Shown: positions 38,896 through 50,036, numbered from the stretch's first letter. The stretch: DNA of 64,000 bases from Tillus elongatus (GCA_964006375.1 OZ023264.1:15820225-15884224), one strand, 5' to 3'. Program-made: numbers and translations. The notes: generated from the sequence alone by a model not told the origin.

Positions 38896-39666
38896 ATGGC
38901 CGAAGATTCTTCAAGCAGCAATATCATGGCAAGGGTTGCAATAAAATTACCTCCTATATGGAGACGTAACGTGAAAATCTGGCAAATGCAGGTTGACGCC
39001 CAGTTTGATATATCGCAGATCAGTTCTGAAAAGACAAAATTCAGTCATGTACTCGCTATACTCGATCCTGATGTCGCAGAGTCAATTTCAGATTTTTTAA
39101 CCCAACCATTATCATCAACCCCCTATTCAGATCTAATGAAACGTCTTTTATTAGAATTTGAAGAGTCCGATAGTCGCAAACTAAATAAACTTTTAACAGA
39201 ATTAGAATTAGGCGACAGAAAACCATCGCAACTTTTACGCGAAATGAAGTTTTTAGCCGGTAGTCAGATTGGAGAAAATTTCCTTAAAATTTTATTTCTA
39301 CAACGTTTACCAGTCAACGTTCGTTCAATTTTGGCTTTAAGCAACGATTCTCTAGAAAATTTGTCGGTTACAGCAGACAAAATCGTGGAATTTTCCGGAG
39401 ATAAATACAACGTGGCTGAAATTCAGTCACGCGAGCCCGACAAGCTAGCCAAGCTAGAAGCACAATTAGAGAAGCTAACAGCATTAGTCAACGAATTGCG
39501 AACGCGTTCCCGATCTACCTCCCGAGAAAGACCCAAGCTTTCTCGAAATTCCATAACCGCAAATTCCTCAACCTCCACGTGTTGGTATCATGAACGATTT
39601 GGCAACAAGGCCAAACGTTGCATCCAACCTTGCAATTTCAAAGCAAAACATGTGTCGGAAAACTAA
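38896..39666 (+). CDS. gag: gag of the gypsy element
   Basis: 256 residues from an ATG 149 bp after the LTR. It encodes the capsid/nucleocapsid protein that packages the element RNA in cytoplasmic particles. The N-terminal part (residues 15-170: [39 protein letters not shown]) matches the capsid-like region common in this gypsy group. The C-terminus is basic and Arg/Ser-rich ([12 protein letters not shown]). It ends in a zinc-binding-like cluster [15 protein letters not shown]3-C instead of a standard C-x2-C-x4-H-x4-C knuckle. It overlaps pol by 49 bases in a different frame, so pol should be made by frameshifting (-1) or a similar mechanism. Intact. Confidence 0.9.
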   Translation: MAEDSSSSNIMARVAIKLPPIWRRNVKIWQMQVDAQFDISQISSEKTKFSHVLAILDPDVAESISDFLTQPLSSTPYSDLMKRLLLEFEESDSRKLNKLLTELELGDRKPSQLLREMKFLAGSQIGENFLKILFLQRLPVNVRSILALSNDSLENLSVTADKIVEFSGDKYNVAEIQSREPDKLAKLEAQLEKLTALVNELRTRSRSTSRERPKLSRNSITANSSTSTCWYHERFGNKAKRCIQPCNFKAKHVSEN

Positions 39667-42600
39667 TAAGGCACTCCCTCCACGCGGCAGGAGACGAGAG
39701 CCACCTAACACGCCGCCTTTTTATTTTTGATAGACGCTCCAATATGAAATTTCTAATCGACTCTGGAGCGGATATTTCAGTTATTCCACCCACTCACGAT
39801 CAACGGAAATTTCAATCGAAACGTACCTTGTATGCTGCAAACGGGACCCCTATTCATACCTATGGCGAACAACTATTAGATTTGGATCTAGGTTTACGCC
39901 GTAGGTTCTGCTGGCCCTTCACACTTGCCGATATCAAGCAACCAATAGGCGCTGATTTTCTAGCAGAGTTTGCTTTACTTGTGGATATGAAACATAGACG
40001 TTTAATCGATACAAAGACAAACCTCTCTAAGGCCGGTGCTAACCCACCACTAGGAATTAATTCTAAAATTCATCTTGTAGACCCGACACACCAGTACTTC
40101 AAATTGCTACAACAATTTCCTGACCTTTTTAAGGAAACTTCTTCTAGCAACCTTCCAGAGGTTGAGTTCTTCCATACTATAAGTACGGAAGGACCACCTG
40201 TCACTGCAAAAGCTAGAAGATTGCCCCCAGAAAAGCTAGCTCAAGCAAAGCTAGAATTCCAGCACATGATGGACTTGGGAATTTGTAGACCCTCCAAAAG
40301 TCCATGGTCAAGCCCCCTCCACATGGTGCAAAAAAAGGATGGCTCATGGAGACCATGTGGGGATTACCGAGCACTAAACGCTAAAACAATCCCAGACAAA
40401 TATCCTATTCCAAATTTTCAGGATTTTAATGCCCAGTTAGAAGGCAAACGTATTTTTTCAAAATTAGATATCATTCGCGCTTTCCATCATATCCCAGTAG
40501 CACCTCAAGATATTCCCAAAACAGCAGTCATAACTCCATTTGGCTTATTCGAATTTGTTAAAACCCCATTTGGCCTTCGTAATTCAGCACAAACATTTCA
40601 AAGATATTTACATTCAATTTTAAGACATCTTGACTTTGCCTACTCCTATCTTGACGATATTCTCGTTGCATCAGCTTCTGAAAAAGAACATCAAGAGCAT
40701 CTAGCAAAACTTTTTCAGACACTTCAAGACAACGGCATCCGTATTAATTCATCTAAATGTGAATTCGGAGTGGCCGAAATTTCATTTTTAGGTTTTCGTG
40801 TAAATAAATCTGGATTATTTCCACTTCCTGAACGCATCAAAGCTATTACCGACCTACCTCTTCCCGATACCATTGAAAAACTCAGAAGATTTCTAGGTCT
40901 CATAAATTTCTACCGTCGTTCTCTTCCACGTGCTGCGGAAATTCAGCAACCACTATTCGACCTCTGCCAGAATCCCAAAAAACGCGACAAACGTAAAATC
41001 GAGTGGACTCCTCAGACTCGAGAAGCATTCGAACGTTTGAAAGAGGCACTAAAAAACGCTACACTAATAGCTCATCCGTCTTCTTCGCTACCACTGATTC
41101 TCCATGTCGATGCTTCTGATTATGCCGTAGGCGCTTCCCTCCAACAATTACGTGATCAAACACTAGAACCCTTAGGTTTCTACTCTAAAAAGCTTACTTC
41201 AGCCCAAAAATCTTACAGCACCTACGATCGCGAACTTCTAGCTGCTTATCAGGCAGTTAAATACTTTAGATATACCCTAGAAGGTCGCCATTTCACCATT
41301 TATACGGACCACAAACCTTTGACATACGCTTTTGAACAACGCGTCGATAAAGCATCTCCAAGGCAACTACGACATTTAGACTTCCTAGGTCAATTTACCA
41401 CAGACATTCGCTACATACCAGGTCCTACAAACATTCCCGCAGACTATTGTTCTCGCATTGAAACAATTTCACTTTCTTCCACTGTGTCACTCCAAGAAAT
41501 TGCGCAAGCTCAGTCATCTTGTGAGGAACTCAAACACCTTCTGCAGTCTAAATCTTCCTCATACAAATTTCAAAACATGCCTCTTGACAACGGATTGAAT
41601 CTTATTTGCGATTCTTCTTCAAAGAAACTTCGCCCATTCATTCCGCTCAAATTTCGCCGAAAGATTTTCGATTCTATCCACAATTTATCTCACCCAGGCA
41701 TATCAGCTTCAGTCGATCTGGTCCAGGATAGATTTTGTTGGCCCAAATTGAAACGCGATGTATCTCTTTGGTCTAAAACTTGCATTCCCTGCCAGAAAGT
41801 CAAGATATGGAGACACACTTCCAGTGCCATTGGACAATACACCCCAGCCATGAGAAGATTCTCGCATATAAATGTTGACATTGTGGGACCATTACCAGCA
41901 TCACAAGGTCAACGCTATCTGTTAACAATAATAGACAGATTTTCTCGATGGCCCGAAGCAATTCCATTGTCAGATATTACAGCAGAAACAGTAGCGAACA
42001 CTATTTTATCATGCTGGATCTCTCGTTTCGGTGTTCCGCAATACATCACCACAGACAGAGGTAAACAATTCGATTGCCACCTTTTCACACACCTCACTAA
42101 AACACTAGGTGCAGACCACATCAAGACCACAGCTTACCACCCAGCAGCAAATGGTGTAATCGAGAGATGGCATAGAGTTCTGAAACAGGCCTTGAAAGCT
42201 CATATGGACGAAAACTGGGTCGCTAAATTGCCAATTGTGTTACTAGGACTCAGATCGTACATAATTCCAGAATATCGCTCAACACCCGCTGAAATAGTCT
42301 ATGGAGAATCAATCAAACTTCCCACCGACTTTTTCAACAGCACACAAGCTCATGATGTTCCACCACTTATATCTCAGCTGAAAGAAGACATAAGGAAACT
42401 TCGACCAGTACCTTTTAAACATCATACTGCAAAAAAGGTATTTGTCCATCCTAAGCTTATGGAAGCTCCTTTTGTTTTTGTTCGCATTGATATTCCGCGA
42501 AAAACTCTCGAACCAGTTTATGACGGCCCCTTTGAAGTGTTATCCCGAACTGACAAAGTCTTCAAAATCAAGAAATCACACGGAGAAGAGACAATTTCTG

Positions 42601-42836
42601 TTGACCGTCTTAAACCCGCATTCATTCTTTGTGATAACGAACAGACAACTTTCCAGCCTCAGAGACATCCTAGTGAAACTGAAAGTGACAGTGAAAGTCC
42701 AACACCTAGTGAAACTGAAAGTGACAGTGAAAGTCCAACACCCAGTGAAACTGAAAGTGACAGTGAAGTTCCCGTTCCCGTTCAAACTACACGCCATGGA
42801 CGTAGAGTTCGATTTCCACGAAGATACTTGAACTAA
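39618..42836 (+). CDS. pol: pol polyprotein of the gypsy element
   Basis: An open frame of 1072 codons in the -1 frame relative to gag. The first codon is TTG, so the true N-terminus depends on a fusion with gag. Domains in order: aspartic protease ([10 protein letters not shown], Asp48); reverse transcriptase (KLDIIRAFH with Asp283, and the YLDD box with Asp346/347); RNase H ([24 protein letters not shown]); and integrase with an HHCC zinc-binding site (HPGISAS ... CIPCQ), catalytic [18 protein letters not shown] and NGVIERWH. The C-terminus has almost three copies of a 12-residue acidic repeat ([12 protein letters not shown]) and then a basic end. All catalytic residues and the frame are intact, consistent with a young, possibly active copy. 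Confidence 0.93.
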   Translation: MHPTLQFQSKTCVGKLIRHSLHAAGDESHLTRRLFIFDRRSNMKFLIDSGADISVIPPTHDQRKFQSKRTLYAANGTPIHTYGEQLLDLDLGLRRRFCWPFTLADIKQPIGADFLAEFALLVDMKHRRLIDTKTNLSKAGANPPLGINSKIHLVDPTHQYFKLLQQFPDLFKETSSSNLPEVEFFHTISTEGPPVTAKARRLPPEKLAQAKLEFQHMMDLGICRPSKSPWSSPLHMVQKKDGSWRPCGDYRALNAKTIPDKYPIPNFQDFNAQLEGKRIFSKLDIIRAFHHIPVAPQDIPKTAVITPFGLFEFVKTPFGLRNSAQTFQRYLHSILRHLDFAYSYLDDILVASASEKEHQEHLAKLFQTLQDNGIRINSSKCEFGVAEISFLGFRVNKSGLFPLPERIKAITDLPLPDTIEKLRRFLGLINFYRRSLPRAAEIQQPLFDLCQNPKKRDKRKIEWTPQTREAFERLKEALKNATLIAHPSSSLPLILHVDASDYAVGASLQQLRDQTLEPLGFYSKKLTSAQKSYSTYDRELLAAYQAVKYFRYTLEGRHFTIYTDHKPLTYAFEQRVDKASPRQLRHLDFLGQFTTDIRYIPGPTNIPADYCSRIETISLSSTVSLQEIAQAQSSCEELKHLLQSKSSSYKFQNMPLDNGLNLICDSSSKKLRPFIPLKFRRKIFDSIHNLSHPGISASVDLVQDRFCWPKLKRDVSLWSKTCIPCQKVKIWRHTSSAIGQYTPAMRRFSHINVDIVGPLPASQGQRYLLTIIDRFSRWPEAIPLSDITAETVANTILSCWISRFGVPQYITTDRGKQFDCHLFTHLTKTLGADHIKTTAYHPAANGVIERWHRVLKQALKAHMDENWVAKLPIVLLGLRSYIIPEYRSTPAEIVYGESIKLPTDFFNSTQAHDVPPLISQLKEDIRKLRPVPFKHHTAKKVFVHPKLMEAPFVFVRIDIPRKTLEPVYDGPFEVLSRTDKVFKIKKSHGEETISVDRLKPAFILCDNEQTTFQPQRHPSETESDSESPTPSETESDSESPTPSETESDSEVPVPVQTTRHGRRVRFPRRYLN

Positions 42837-42850
42837 TAGCGTTGCCACTG

Positions 42851-42861
42851 AGAGGGGAGTA
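42851..42861 (+). promoter_or_regulatory. Polypurine tract
   Basis: AGAGGGGAGTA lies immediately before the 3' LTR, the expected primer site for plus-strand DNA synthesis. Confidence 0.7.
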
Positions 42862-43186
42862 TGTGGCGGTGGTTCCGACCGCAGTGTTTCCGTCAACACT
42901 ACTCTATGTTTCTCTTGACAGCTAAACGTTACGTTACGTTATTCGACAGCAAGCTGTCAAGAACTACTATATAAGAGACACCAGGGATCTCTCTCTCTCT
43001 CTCTCTCTCCTCGCTACCAACCGACATAGTGAAGATACGTCTCTCCACGCTCGGTCAGTTATCTGTTATGTGCTGTCTGTGATTGTTTTATAGTTAAATG
43101 TATAGTTTATTCAGTTAGTGAAATAATAAAGTATATTAAATGTTTACGTATGGATTTAATATCAACAAGTGCAATTAACATCCATA
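42862..43186 (+). repeat. gypsy 3' LTR
   Basis: Matches the 5' LTR except that the (CT)n run is one CT shorter. Followed by the target duplication ATCAC. Confidence 0.93.
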
Positions 43187-43191
43187 ATCAC

Positions 43192-43681
43192 ATTTTTTCA
43201 CATTTAAAATCATTTTACTTTTAAGTATCTTCCAAAGACAAGTTTCAAAAGAGACAAGTAGAAATAGCAGATTCAGACCTATAATAGATTTATTCACGGA
43301 AGTAAGACTTAGTCTCACATTTCATCTACACAATTTCTTAATTATGTACTAAGTATATCAGTTACATATTTTAAAATATTAGATTAATAAGACAGTTTTC
43401 ATGTAGAGATATAGCAAATTGAGTACTGTGCTACCATTTACATCTAGAACAATTATTTATAGGTAAGTACAGATTGTAACTTAATATCTTCAGAAACAGC
43501 TTTCAGTATATTCTTATACATACCCTTGAAATAGTAGTTGAACGACGGTTTCAAGGTAGTACTTTAAATTATGATGAAATAAGATTATGGGTAAGAGAAA
43601 TTTGCAGAATTATTCATGCTGAATTCATTTAGGTTTCAAGCTGATTGTTGATACAAATTCTATTTAAAACTATATAATCAG
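43192..43681. other. Interior of the P-like shell
   Basis: About 490 bp between the gypsy and the I-type insertion. AT-rich, with no frame that I recognise as transposase. Confidence 0.4.
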
Positions 43682-44086
43682 AAAATGTTCACTGGTCGAT
43701 TCGAGTTTAAGGCTTTGTCGTGTAAACATCGTTCATCTCGGATCGTAGTTTTCGCGATATTACGAGTTATTTAAGCTCATTTCTTGGCAGTTTTTTAGTG
43801 CAAATTAATTCCATAGTGTCAGATAGTGACTATAGTAAATAATCTTATATTAAAAGTGCACTCTTGAACAATTAAGTGACAGATTACAAATTAACGGTAA
43901 TATAAATCAAGTAAATATTTGCATATTTTTATCACTACACAGAGATAGTATTATCGCAAATATATTCTCATACATAAACTCCGTTCTTAAAAATAATAAT
44001 TGGCAACCAGTTATACACTGATGGAGTGCGACTTGTGGCCTGCATATTAAGGCTACAAAATAAGCCTACAAAACGAGGCTGCCTCT

Positions 44087-45469
44087 ATGTATAGGAGCAG
44101 CCAAACACCCAACAATGAAGAAATAGTTAACCAACCTACTGTATCCACAAATATAATGACCACTAGATCAGAAAACCCAAACGCTTCAACACTCAGATCC
44201 TATGCTCAGGCTATTGCATCACGTCCAGTTCAAGTAATACCCAAGAAAGAACAAGCTATTATCATTAATGCAGTTGACGGCCCAAAACTTATTGAGTATG
44301 TAAAAGCAGTCAGCAAAATTACTAGTGCGAGAAATATTTTATTTGCTTCTAGAATGTCACACAATCGTGTGTGCATCTATTTATCCACAACCACCTTAGT
44401 CGATTTAGTAATAAACGAGCATAGCACGATAAAAATAGGTGAACATGATACTAGTGTCAGACGTTTAGTTACACCAGCTAAACGAATTATAATTTCAAAC
44501 GCAAGCCCATATATACCGCCCGAAATCATTGCTGACGCACTTAGAGAGTGTGGGTTAAATTTAGTTAGCCAGCCATCTTTCTTGAGAGCGGGAATGGTCG
44601 GGGACGAGTTCGCGCACATCTTAAGCTTTAGAAGACAGGTTTATATAACACCGCTTCCAGCAGATCAAACCTTACCATCGACATTATGCATTGTTTTTGA
44701 GGGCATGGAGCACAGAATTTTTATAAATTCAGACGATATGGCCTGCTTTCTATGTAAACAGACAGACCATATTGCTGCTAATTGTAAAAACAGCGAGAAA
44801 TTAAACACAAATCTGCCAACTCGCTTAGAAAACGACGGTATAGAAACTCGCGGTGCAAATGACAAAGCTATTCTTGAAAGCATATCACCTCCACTAGAAA
44901 ACACAATCAGTTCCCAAGATCTTATGAGCGATGCTGATGCTCAAGAGGCACAACCTCTTGCATGTCCGGAAAATCAAATACAATCTGTTAAAAGACCAGC
45001 ACCATCTAGTAGCACTGGTTCACTTATTGATCTTGCAGCATCTGTTGACTATCAGCCAGCAACTAAAGTAGTTGATACCGAATTTGTGATACCTAAGCAA
45101 CCGGAAACTCAACCAAAGAAGAAAAAGAAGAAATCTAACATCGATCTGGACACTGCACTAAGCAACGTTAGAGAGATAATCGCATCCAACCAACCACAAT
45201 ACATTTTAAACTTTGCTCAGCTGAAAAGTTTCCTGGAAAATACCTTCGGTTCTTGTGATCCCATAGAAGAGGCCCTTAGATTTGTAAGCAGATCTAATAT
45301 ACCTGCGCTACTACAAATGATGTACGAAATTTACCCAAACATAACAAACAAGGCGATCAAGAATCGAATATCTAGATTAAACACAAAGTTTCGTAAGCAC
45401 CTTGAGCAAAACGCCGAAACAGAGAGTATCTCATCTATGGAAGTAGACGACTCTGACTCAAATAATTAA
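44087..45469 (+). CDS. ORF1 protein (gag-like RNA-binding) of the I-type element
   Basis: 460 residues from an ATG 392 bp after the element start. It should bind element RNA and form the ribonucleoprotein particle. Residues 130-215 (RIIISNASPYIPPEIIADAL ... QVYITPLPADQTLP) resemble the PRE_C2HC region that precedes the zinc knuckles in insect non-LTR ORF1 proteins. A standard CCHC knuckle follows (C220, C223, H228, C233). A basic run KKKKKKS lies at about residues 342-348 (possible nuclear localisation). The C-terminal 110 residues are uncharacterised. It ends in TAA at 45467-45469, overlapping the open frame of ORF2. Confidence 0.9.
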   Translation: MYRSSQTPNNEEIVNQPTVSTNIMTTRSENPNASTLRSYAQAIASRPVQVIPKKEQAIIINAVDGPKLIEYVKAVSKITSARNILFASRMSHNRVCIYLSTTTLVDLVINEHSTIKIGEHDTSVRRLVTPAKRIIISNASPYIPPEIIADALRECGLNLVSQPSFLRAGMVGDEFAHILSFRRQVYITPLPADQTLPSTLCIVFEGMEHRIFINSDDMACFLCKQTDHIAANCKNSEKLNTNLPTRLENDGIETRGANDKAILESISPPLENTISSQDLMSDADAQEAQPLACPENQIQSVKRPAPSSSTGSLIDLAASVDYQPATKVVDTEFVIPKQPETQPKKKKKKSNIDLDTALSNVREIIASNQPQYILNFAQLKSFLENTFGSCDPIEEALRFVSRSNIPALLQMMYEIYPNITNKAIKNRISRLNTKFRKHLEQNAETESISSMEVDDSDSNN

Positions 45470-48400
45470 TTTTACAGAATTCATAGATCAAATTAATATA
45501 CTTCAATGGAACTGCTCTGGGTACTTTAAACGTCTTCCATTCTTACAAACACTGATTGCATACTCAAAACCACATATCATTTGCCTACAAGAGACCAATC
45601 TAAAAGACGAACAGTCAGTGAATTTGAAAAACTACAATTCCTTTCTATTTAATCGAAAATCGTCTCTTAGAGCCAGTGGAGGAACTGCTATATTTACCTC
45701 CACAGAGATTATGGTTAAAAGCATAGCTTTGAACACCCACCTCGAAGCAGTTGCAGTAGAGGTATTGACTCCCACGAAGTTCTCTATATGCAGTATATAT
45801 TGTCCAGATAGCCAACCACTAAATGAGCGTGACATTTATGAGCTTATAAAACAACTACCTTCGCCGTTTTACCTTTTAGGCGATTTTAACTCTAGAAGCA
45901 GTGCGTGGGGCAACATCAAAACGGATCAAAGAGGTAGAGAAATTGAGAAACTCCTACAATCCTCAAATCTAATACTTCTGAACACAGGCGAACCTACACA
46001 TTTTTGTGCAAGATCTGGAAGTTTAACTTGCATTGACCTCAGTTTTTGCAGTCCTAGCTTGTCAATGTCCACAGAATGGAAACCCCACGATGACCTATAT
46101 GACAGTGACCACTTTCCTATTTGCATTAAAAAGTCTGTTGCTGGTACCCAACCAACATTCCTCATCAGTAAATGGAATATTTTTTCAGCAAACTGGGTAT
46201 GTTACAGAGAAGAAATAATGGAAAAGATGGAAGAATTCAACATCGATACGAATGCAGAGGCGTGTTTAAACCATTTCAACAACATAATCATTAGATCAGC
46301 AACCAATCACATAGGAAAGCGTACTACTAACAGCAGACGACCGCAAGTACCTTGGTGGAACAACAGTTGCAAAATTGCTGTCCAAGAAGCAAAACGAGCA
46401 CTCAATAAGTTTAGAAAACACAGAACACAACACCATTTTCTGGACTTGAAGAGACTTAAGGCATTGGCTCGGAAAATAATTAGAGAAAGCAAACAAAAAT
46501 CATGGGAAGAATATGTGGGAACTCTATCTATAAACACCCCTTCCTCTGCAGTATGGAACAAAATTAACAGGATTAAAGGAAAGCAAAATTTTCACCATAT
46601 ACCGGGTTTATATGATAGTCAAGACAACCTGGTCACTTCAAACGTCGATATGGCAAATCTAATGGCAAAAAGTTTTTACGACATCTCTGCCAATGAAAAC
46701 TACTCTTCAGATTTTCTCAAAATAAAACAGGAAACTGAATCAAACATTCGTATAGATCCTGGTGATGATAACGCAGCTCCAATCAATTCACCCATTAGAA
46801 TGGAAGAGCTTAGTGGAGTACTCGCCAACGCAAATAGCTCGGCAGCAGGTCCAGACGATATTCCTATGGTATTTTTAAAAGAATTACCGTTAATTGCGTT
46901 AAGTAAACTACTTGATATTTACAACCTGATTTGGGAGAGTCATCAATTTCCCTCCATCTGGCAAGAAGCTGATGTGCTACCGCTTCACAAAATAGGCAAG
47001 TCAAAAGATAGAACCTCTGGATATAGATCAATATCTCTCACATGCACTTCCTGCAAGGTTTTAGAAAAAATAATTAATAACAGATTAATTTGGACTCTCG
47101 AGAGCAAAAGTATGTTAAGCCAACATCAAAATGGATTTAGACCAAACAGGTCTACCATGGATAGCTTGATAACACTAAACTTCGAAATAACAGAAGCATT
47201 TGCATGCAAACAAGAAGTACTTGCAGTATTCTTAGATATAAACAGAGCGTTCGATACAACGTGGAGACACAAGGTTGTTCGCGATCTACACGATAATTAT
47301 ATAAAGGGAAACATTCTTCACTTTATACAACACTTCCTAGAAAATAGGCGATTTAGAGTCAAATTGAACGGAGCCATCTCATCCCAGTATGAACTAGAGA
47401 ATGGAGTTCCTCAAGGTTCTGTATTGAGTACCACTCTTTTCCTAATAGCCATAAACAGTGTCACTAAATACATAGCACAACCAGTTAAGATATCCCTTTT
47501 TGCCGACGACATAGTACTTTTTTGTAGAGGAAATAATGCAGATTCAACCAGAATACTACTACAAGATTCCATACTCTCAATTCAGAAATGCTCAGAAGAA
47601 CTTGGTTTTACCTTTTCCGTAGAGAAATCAGAAGTGATGCTCTTCTCTCAAAGAAGGCACGTCAGCACCATCACTCCTCTACAACTATACAACAGTGATT
47701 TAGCCATGAAAGATGAACATAGATTCCTTGGGATGATATTAGATACCAAAGTAACATGGAAATCTCATATTAATTATATTAAAATGGAATGTCTCAAGAA
47801 AATTAATATCCTAAAAGTACTGGCAAATCAAAATTGGGGAGCTAGCGAAACTGTGCTCCTTACAATATACCGATGCCTTATTAGATCAAGACTTGACTAT
47901 GGTTCTATTTTATATTCATCAGCTAGTAAGTCAACTCTTAAGCAACTAAATGTTATCCAAAATACAGCATTAAGACTAGCAACAGGAGCTTTTAGGACCA
48001 GTCCTACTTTAAGTATACTAAGGGAAACTGGAGAGATACCTTTGTGGCTAAGGAGGAAACATTTATCGCTGTCATATGCTGCGAAGATTACATCGGATAC
48101 ATGCAACCCTGCACACTCGATTGTTATGAACAGGGTATTTCAAAACTATTCACGCCTAGCTAACATATATTTAGATATACACAATAATTTAAGCTCAAGA
48201 GATATCCACTACGTCAGAAAGAATGTTGTCCAAGATCCTCCATGGTTGGAAAACCACCTCATTATCAACACAACCTTGAGTATTCACAACAAACGAACAA
48301 CACCTGCCCCCTCTCTAAGAGCAGATTTCTATGGGGTTCTCAGCCAGTACCCATATGACGCAATATATTACACTGATGCATCTAGATGCGGCTTCACCAC

Positions 48401-49157
48401 TGGTTGCTCCGTTTTCGGAGCGGATATAAAACTGAGTCTACGACTCTCGGATGTTTGCAGTGTGTATACAGCAGAGCTCACAGCCGTACACTTCTGTCTA
48501 GAAACTTTCCTTAAATCTTCCCATACCAGATCGATTATTTGCTGCGACTCATTATCAGCTGTCAATGCCATAGGAACACTTTACAACAAACATCCTATTG
48601 TTGCAGACATACATAAAACGGCAAGGGAAATATCCCAGTGTGGAAAATCGACAGTAATAATATGGGTGCCATCTCACTCTGGTATAGGAGGCAACATAGA
48701 GGCAGACAACTTAGCTAAGAAGGCTTGTGGAAAAATTAATCCAGATCATGAGTTTATTATACATACAGACCTTCAAACTCACTTAAAACACACTGTTCAC
48801 GAGGAATGGCAACATTTATGGTTTAGTACTCAAACTAAACTCAGAAACATAGAATCCACCACTCAGATAACAAACCTAAACAGACGAGAACTTATCATTA
48901 TCAGAAGGTTAAGGATTGGTCATACTATGCTTACACACAAACACCTACTAGAAAAAAGTGAACCTCCTTTATGCAGCCATTGTAGTACTCAACTTACAGT
49001 AAACCACATTTTGACTGAGTGCCCGGGATATAGTGAACAACGGTCGTATCTGGATCTTAAGGAAAACATCAGTGATATCCTCAGTTTCTCTGGAACCAAT
49101 GATCTATCGAGACTAATTTATTTCTTGAAAACTACTAATGTTTACAACACATTGTAA
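45447..49157 (+). CDS. ORF2 polyprotein (endonuclease-RT-RNase H) of the I-type element
   Basis: Open from 45447 to the stop at 49157. The endonuclease needs sequence from about 45495 (ILQWNCSGYFKRLPFL, catalytic IICLQETN; later FYLLGDFNSRSSAWG and DLYDSDHFPI). However, the first in-frame ATG is only at 45711 and a GTG stands at 45618, so initiation must be coupled to the ORF1 stop or use a non-AUG codon. RT follows with AAGPDDIPMVFLKEL, LDINRAFDTTW, NGVPQGSVLSTTLF and the catalytic FADD at 47499-47510. RNase H has YTDASRCGF, YTAELTAVHF, CDSLSAV and WVPSHSGIGGNIEAD. A C-terminal knuckle CSHCSTQLTVNHILTEC precedes the end. The protein converts element RNA to DNA at a nicked chromosomal site. 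No breaks seen. Confidence 0.92.
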   Translation, partial: TTLTQIINFTEFIDQINILQWNCSGYFKRLPFLQTLIAYSKPHIICLQETNLKDEQSVNLKNYNSFLFNRKSSLRASGGTAIFTSTEIMVKSIALNTHLEAVAVEVLTPTKFSICSIYCPDSQPLNERDIYELIKQLPSPFYLLGDFNSRSSAWGNIKTDQRGREIEKLLQSSNLILLNTGEPTHFCARSGSLTCIDLSFCSPSLSMSTEWKPHDDLYDSDHFPICIKKSVAGTQPTFLISKWNIFSANWVCYREEIMEKMEEFNIDTNAEACLNHFNNIIIRSATNHIGKRTTNSRRPQVPWWNNSCKIAVQEAKRALNKFRKHRTQHHFLDLKRLKALARKIIRESKQKSWEEYVGTLSINTPSSAVWNKINRIKGKQNFHHIPGLYDSQDNLVTSNVDMANLMAKSFYDISANENYSSDFLKIKQETESNIRIDPGDDNAAPINSPIRMEELSGVLANANSSAAGPDDIPMVFLKELPLIALSKLLDIYNLIWESHQFPSIWQEADVLPLHKIGKSKDRTSGYRSISLTCTSCKVLEKIINNRLIWTLESKSMLSQHQNGFRPNRSTMDSLITLNFEITEAFACKQEVLAVFLDINRAFDTTWRHKVVRDLHDNYIKGNILHFIQHFLENRRFRVKLNGAISSQYELENGVPQGSVLSTTLFLIAINSVTKYIAQPVKISLFADDIVLFCRGNNADSTRILLQDSILSIQKCSEELGFTFSVEKSEVMLFSQRRHVSTITPLQLYNSDLAMKDEHRFLGMILDTKVTWKSHINYIKMECLKKINILKVLANQNWGASETVLLTIYRCLIRSRLDYGSILYSSASKSTLKQLNVIQNTALRLATGAFRTSPTLSILRETGEIPLWLRRKHLSLSYAAKITSDTCNPAHSIVMNRVFQNYSRLANIYLDIHNNLSSRDIHYVRKNVVQDPPWLENHLIINTTLSIHNKRTTPAPSLRADFYGVLSQYPYDAIYYTDASRCGFTTGCSVFGADIKLSLRLSDVCSVYTAELTAVHFCLETFLKSSHTRSIICCDSLSAVNAIGTLYNKHPIVADIHKTAREISQCGKSTVIIWVPSHSGIGGNIEADNLAKKACGKINPDHEFIIHTDLQTHLKHTVHEEWQHLWFSTQTKLRNIESTTQITNLNRRELIIIRRLRIGHTMLTHKHLLEKSEPPLCSHCSTQLTVNHILTECPGYSEQRSYLDLKENISDILSFSGTNDLSRLIYFLKTTNVYNTL

Positions 49158-49280
49158 CTTAAGATTCCACATTTATGTTATACTAAGTTAGACGAGTGTT
49201 TATGTTTATAACTTCTGTTTCAGATTTATTTTTAATTTTTGTCTGTGCCAATGGCTTTTATTGTCGAGGCACCTATTATT

Positions 49281-49311
49281 AATAAAAATAAAAAAAAAAA
49301 AAATAAAAAAA
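49281..49311 (+). repeat. A-rich 3' tail of the I-type element
   Basis: AATAAAAATA followed by A runs with single T interruptions, directly before the right target duplication. Confidence 0.85.
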
Positions 49312-49625
49312 AAAATGTTCACTGTTTTGTCATGTGCAAATTTTTATATTCATCTATAATAAACCAATTGTCTAAATTAAGAATACGCAGGTAAATATAC
49401 AATTCAAATTACCCGCTCAGTTATCAGTACTTCACGCGAGCTGGCGCTAGTGTACTTGTCACAAATATCACCAATGCTAAAGCATAGGGTATCCCGTATT
49501 GTCATTATATAGTATTTGGTAACTCGTAGATTGTAGATCCAAAAGACATTTTAAGAGATAACTACTAAGCTTTAAGACAGGTCTTAAAGTTATTTCTCAT
49601 TTTTATTTTTATTGTCCATTGTCCC

Positions 49626-50027
49626 CATGATAGAAATAACGAGAGATATGATATTCTGACTACCTTTTTTAGACCTGTCACGCGCATGGTGTCAAGTGCA
49701 ACAATAATATGCTGTCGTGCAGTGGGGTTTGACGTTTCATCACAACCTCTTAATAAATTACGTATTTTACTAATATTTAAGTGCATACAGCTGGAAGTAA
49801 TAAAACTGAAAAAGATTAAATTTAGTGCTGCGATCTATATTATCTGAAAAAGACAATATAGGCGTAACTTCAACCGCATTAAACTGACGTATAGAAACTT
49901 TTTGATTGCGAATGACTTTGTTTTAAGTGTGTAGTTGGACTTCTATAACATTACTCACCGAGTGACGTCATAGGAGGGGGCGGGGCATATGCGCAATATC
50001 ATATCTCTTCTAAGTCATTATATCATG
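49626..50027 (+). repeat. P-like MITE unit 1
   Basis: Imperfect inverted ends CATGATAGAAATAACGAGAG / AGAGATATGATATT on the left and AATATCATATCTCTT ... TATATCATG on the right. The beginning CATGATA-AAATAAC resembles the terminal repeat known for Drosophila P elements (CATGATGAAATAAC). It contains TGACGTCA at 49963-49970 and GGGGGCGGGGC at 49976-49986. No coding capacity. Confidence 0.7.
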
Positions 50028-50036
50028 GTTATTGCC

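Larger units (their letters stand above)
38420..43186 (+). mobile_element. Complete gypsy-type LTR retrotransposon
   Basis: Two LTRs of 327 and 325 bp (38420-38746 and 42862-43186) are flanked by the 5-bp duplication ATCAC (38415-38419 and 43187-43191). The element has a primer-binding site beginning TGG right after the 5' LTR, gag and pol in overlapping frames, and a purine-rich tract before the 3' LTR. No third ORF, so no envelope gene. As far as I can align by eye, the LTRs differ only in the length of the (CT)n run, indicating very recent insertion. Confidence 0.95.
43695..49311 (+). mobile_element. Complete non-LTR retrotransposon (I-type, with RNase H)
   Basis: A full-length copy of about 5.6 kb: 5' UTR of about 390 bp, ORF1, ORF2 and an A-rich tail (49281-49311). 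It is flanked by a direct repeat AAAATGTTCACTG (43682-43694 and 49312-49324), the target duplication made by target-primed reverse transcription. It lies inside the P-like shell. ORF2 has endonuclease, RT, RNase H and C-terminal zinc knuckle, an order known for the I group; a jockey-group element would lack RNase H. Both frames are intact. Confidence 0.92.
37863..49518 (+). mobile_element. P-like TIR element shell split by two retrotransposons
   Basis: The ends CAAATACTATATAATGACAA (left) and its exact inverse at the right (TTGTCATTATATAGTATTTG ending at 49518) extend to about 35 bp of imperfect inverted repeat. They are flanked by the 7-bp direct repeat GTAACTC (37856-37862 and 49519-49525). 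A THAP-type zinc-finger exon starts 166 bp inside the left end, as in P elements. Only about 1.2 kb of own sequence remains (37863-38419, 43187-43694, 49312-49518), so it is a deleted copy. Assignment to the P superfamily rests on TIR start CA, 7-bp duplication and THAP, and is inference. Confidence 0.65.

Noticed and set aside
38420..43186. Endogenous retrovirus with an envelope gene
   Set aside because: After pol only 25 bases remain before the 3' LTR; there is no third ORF.
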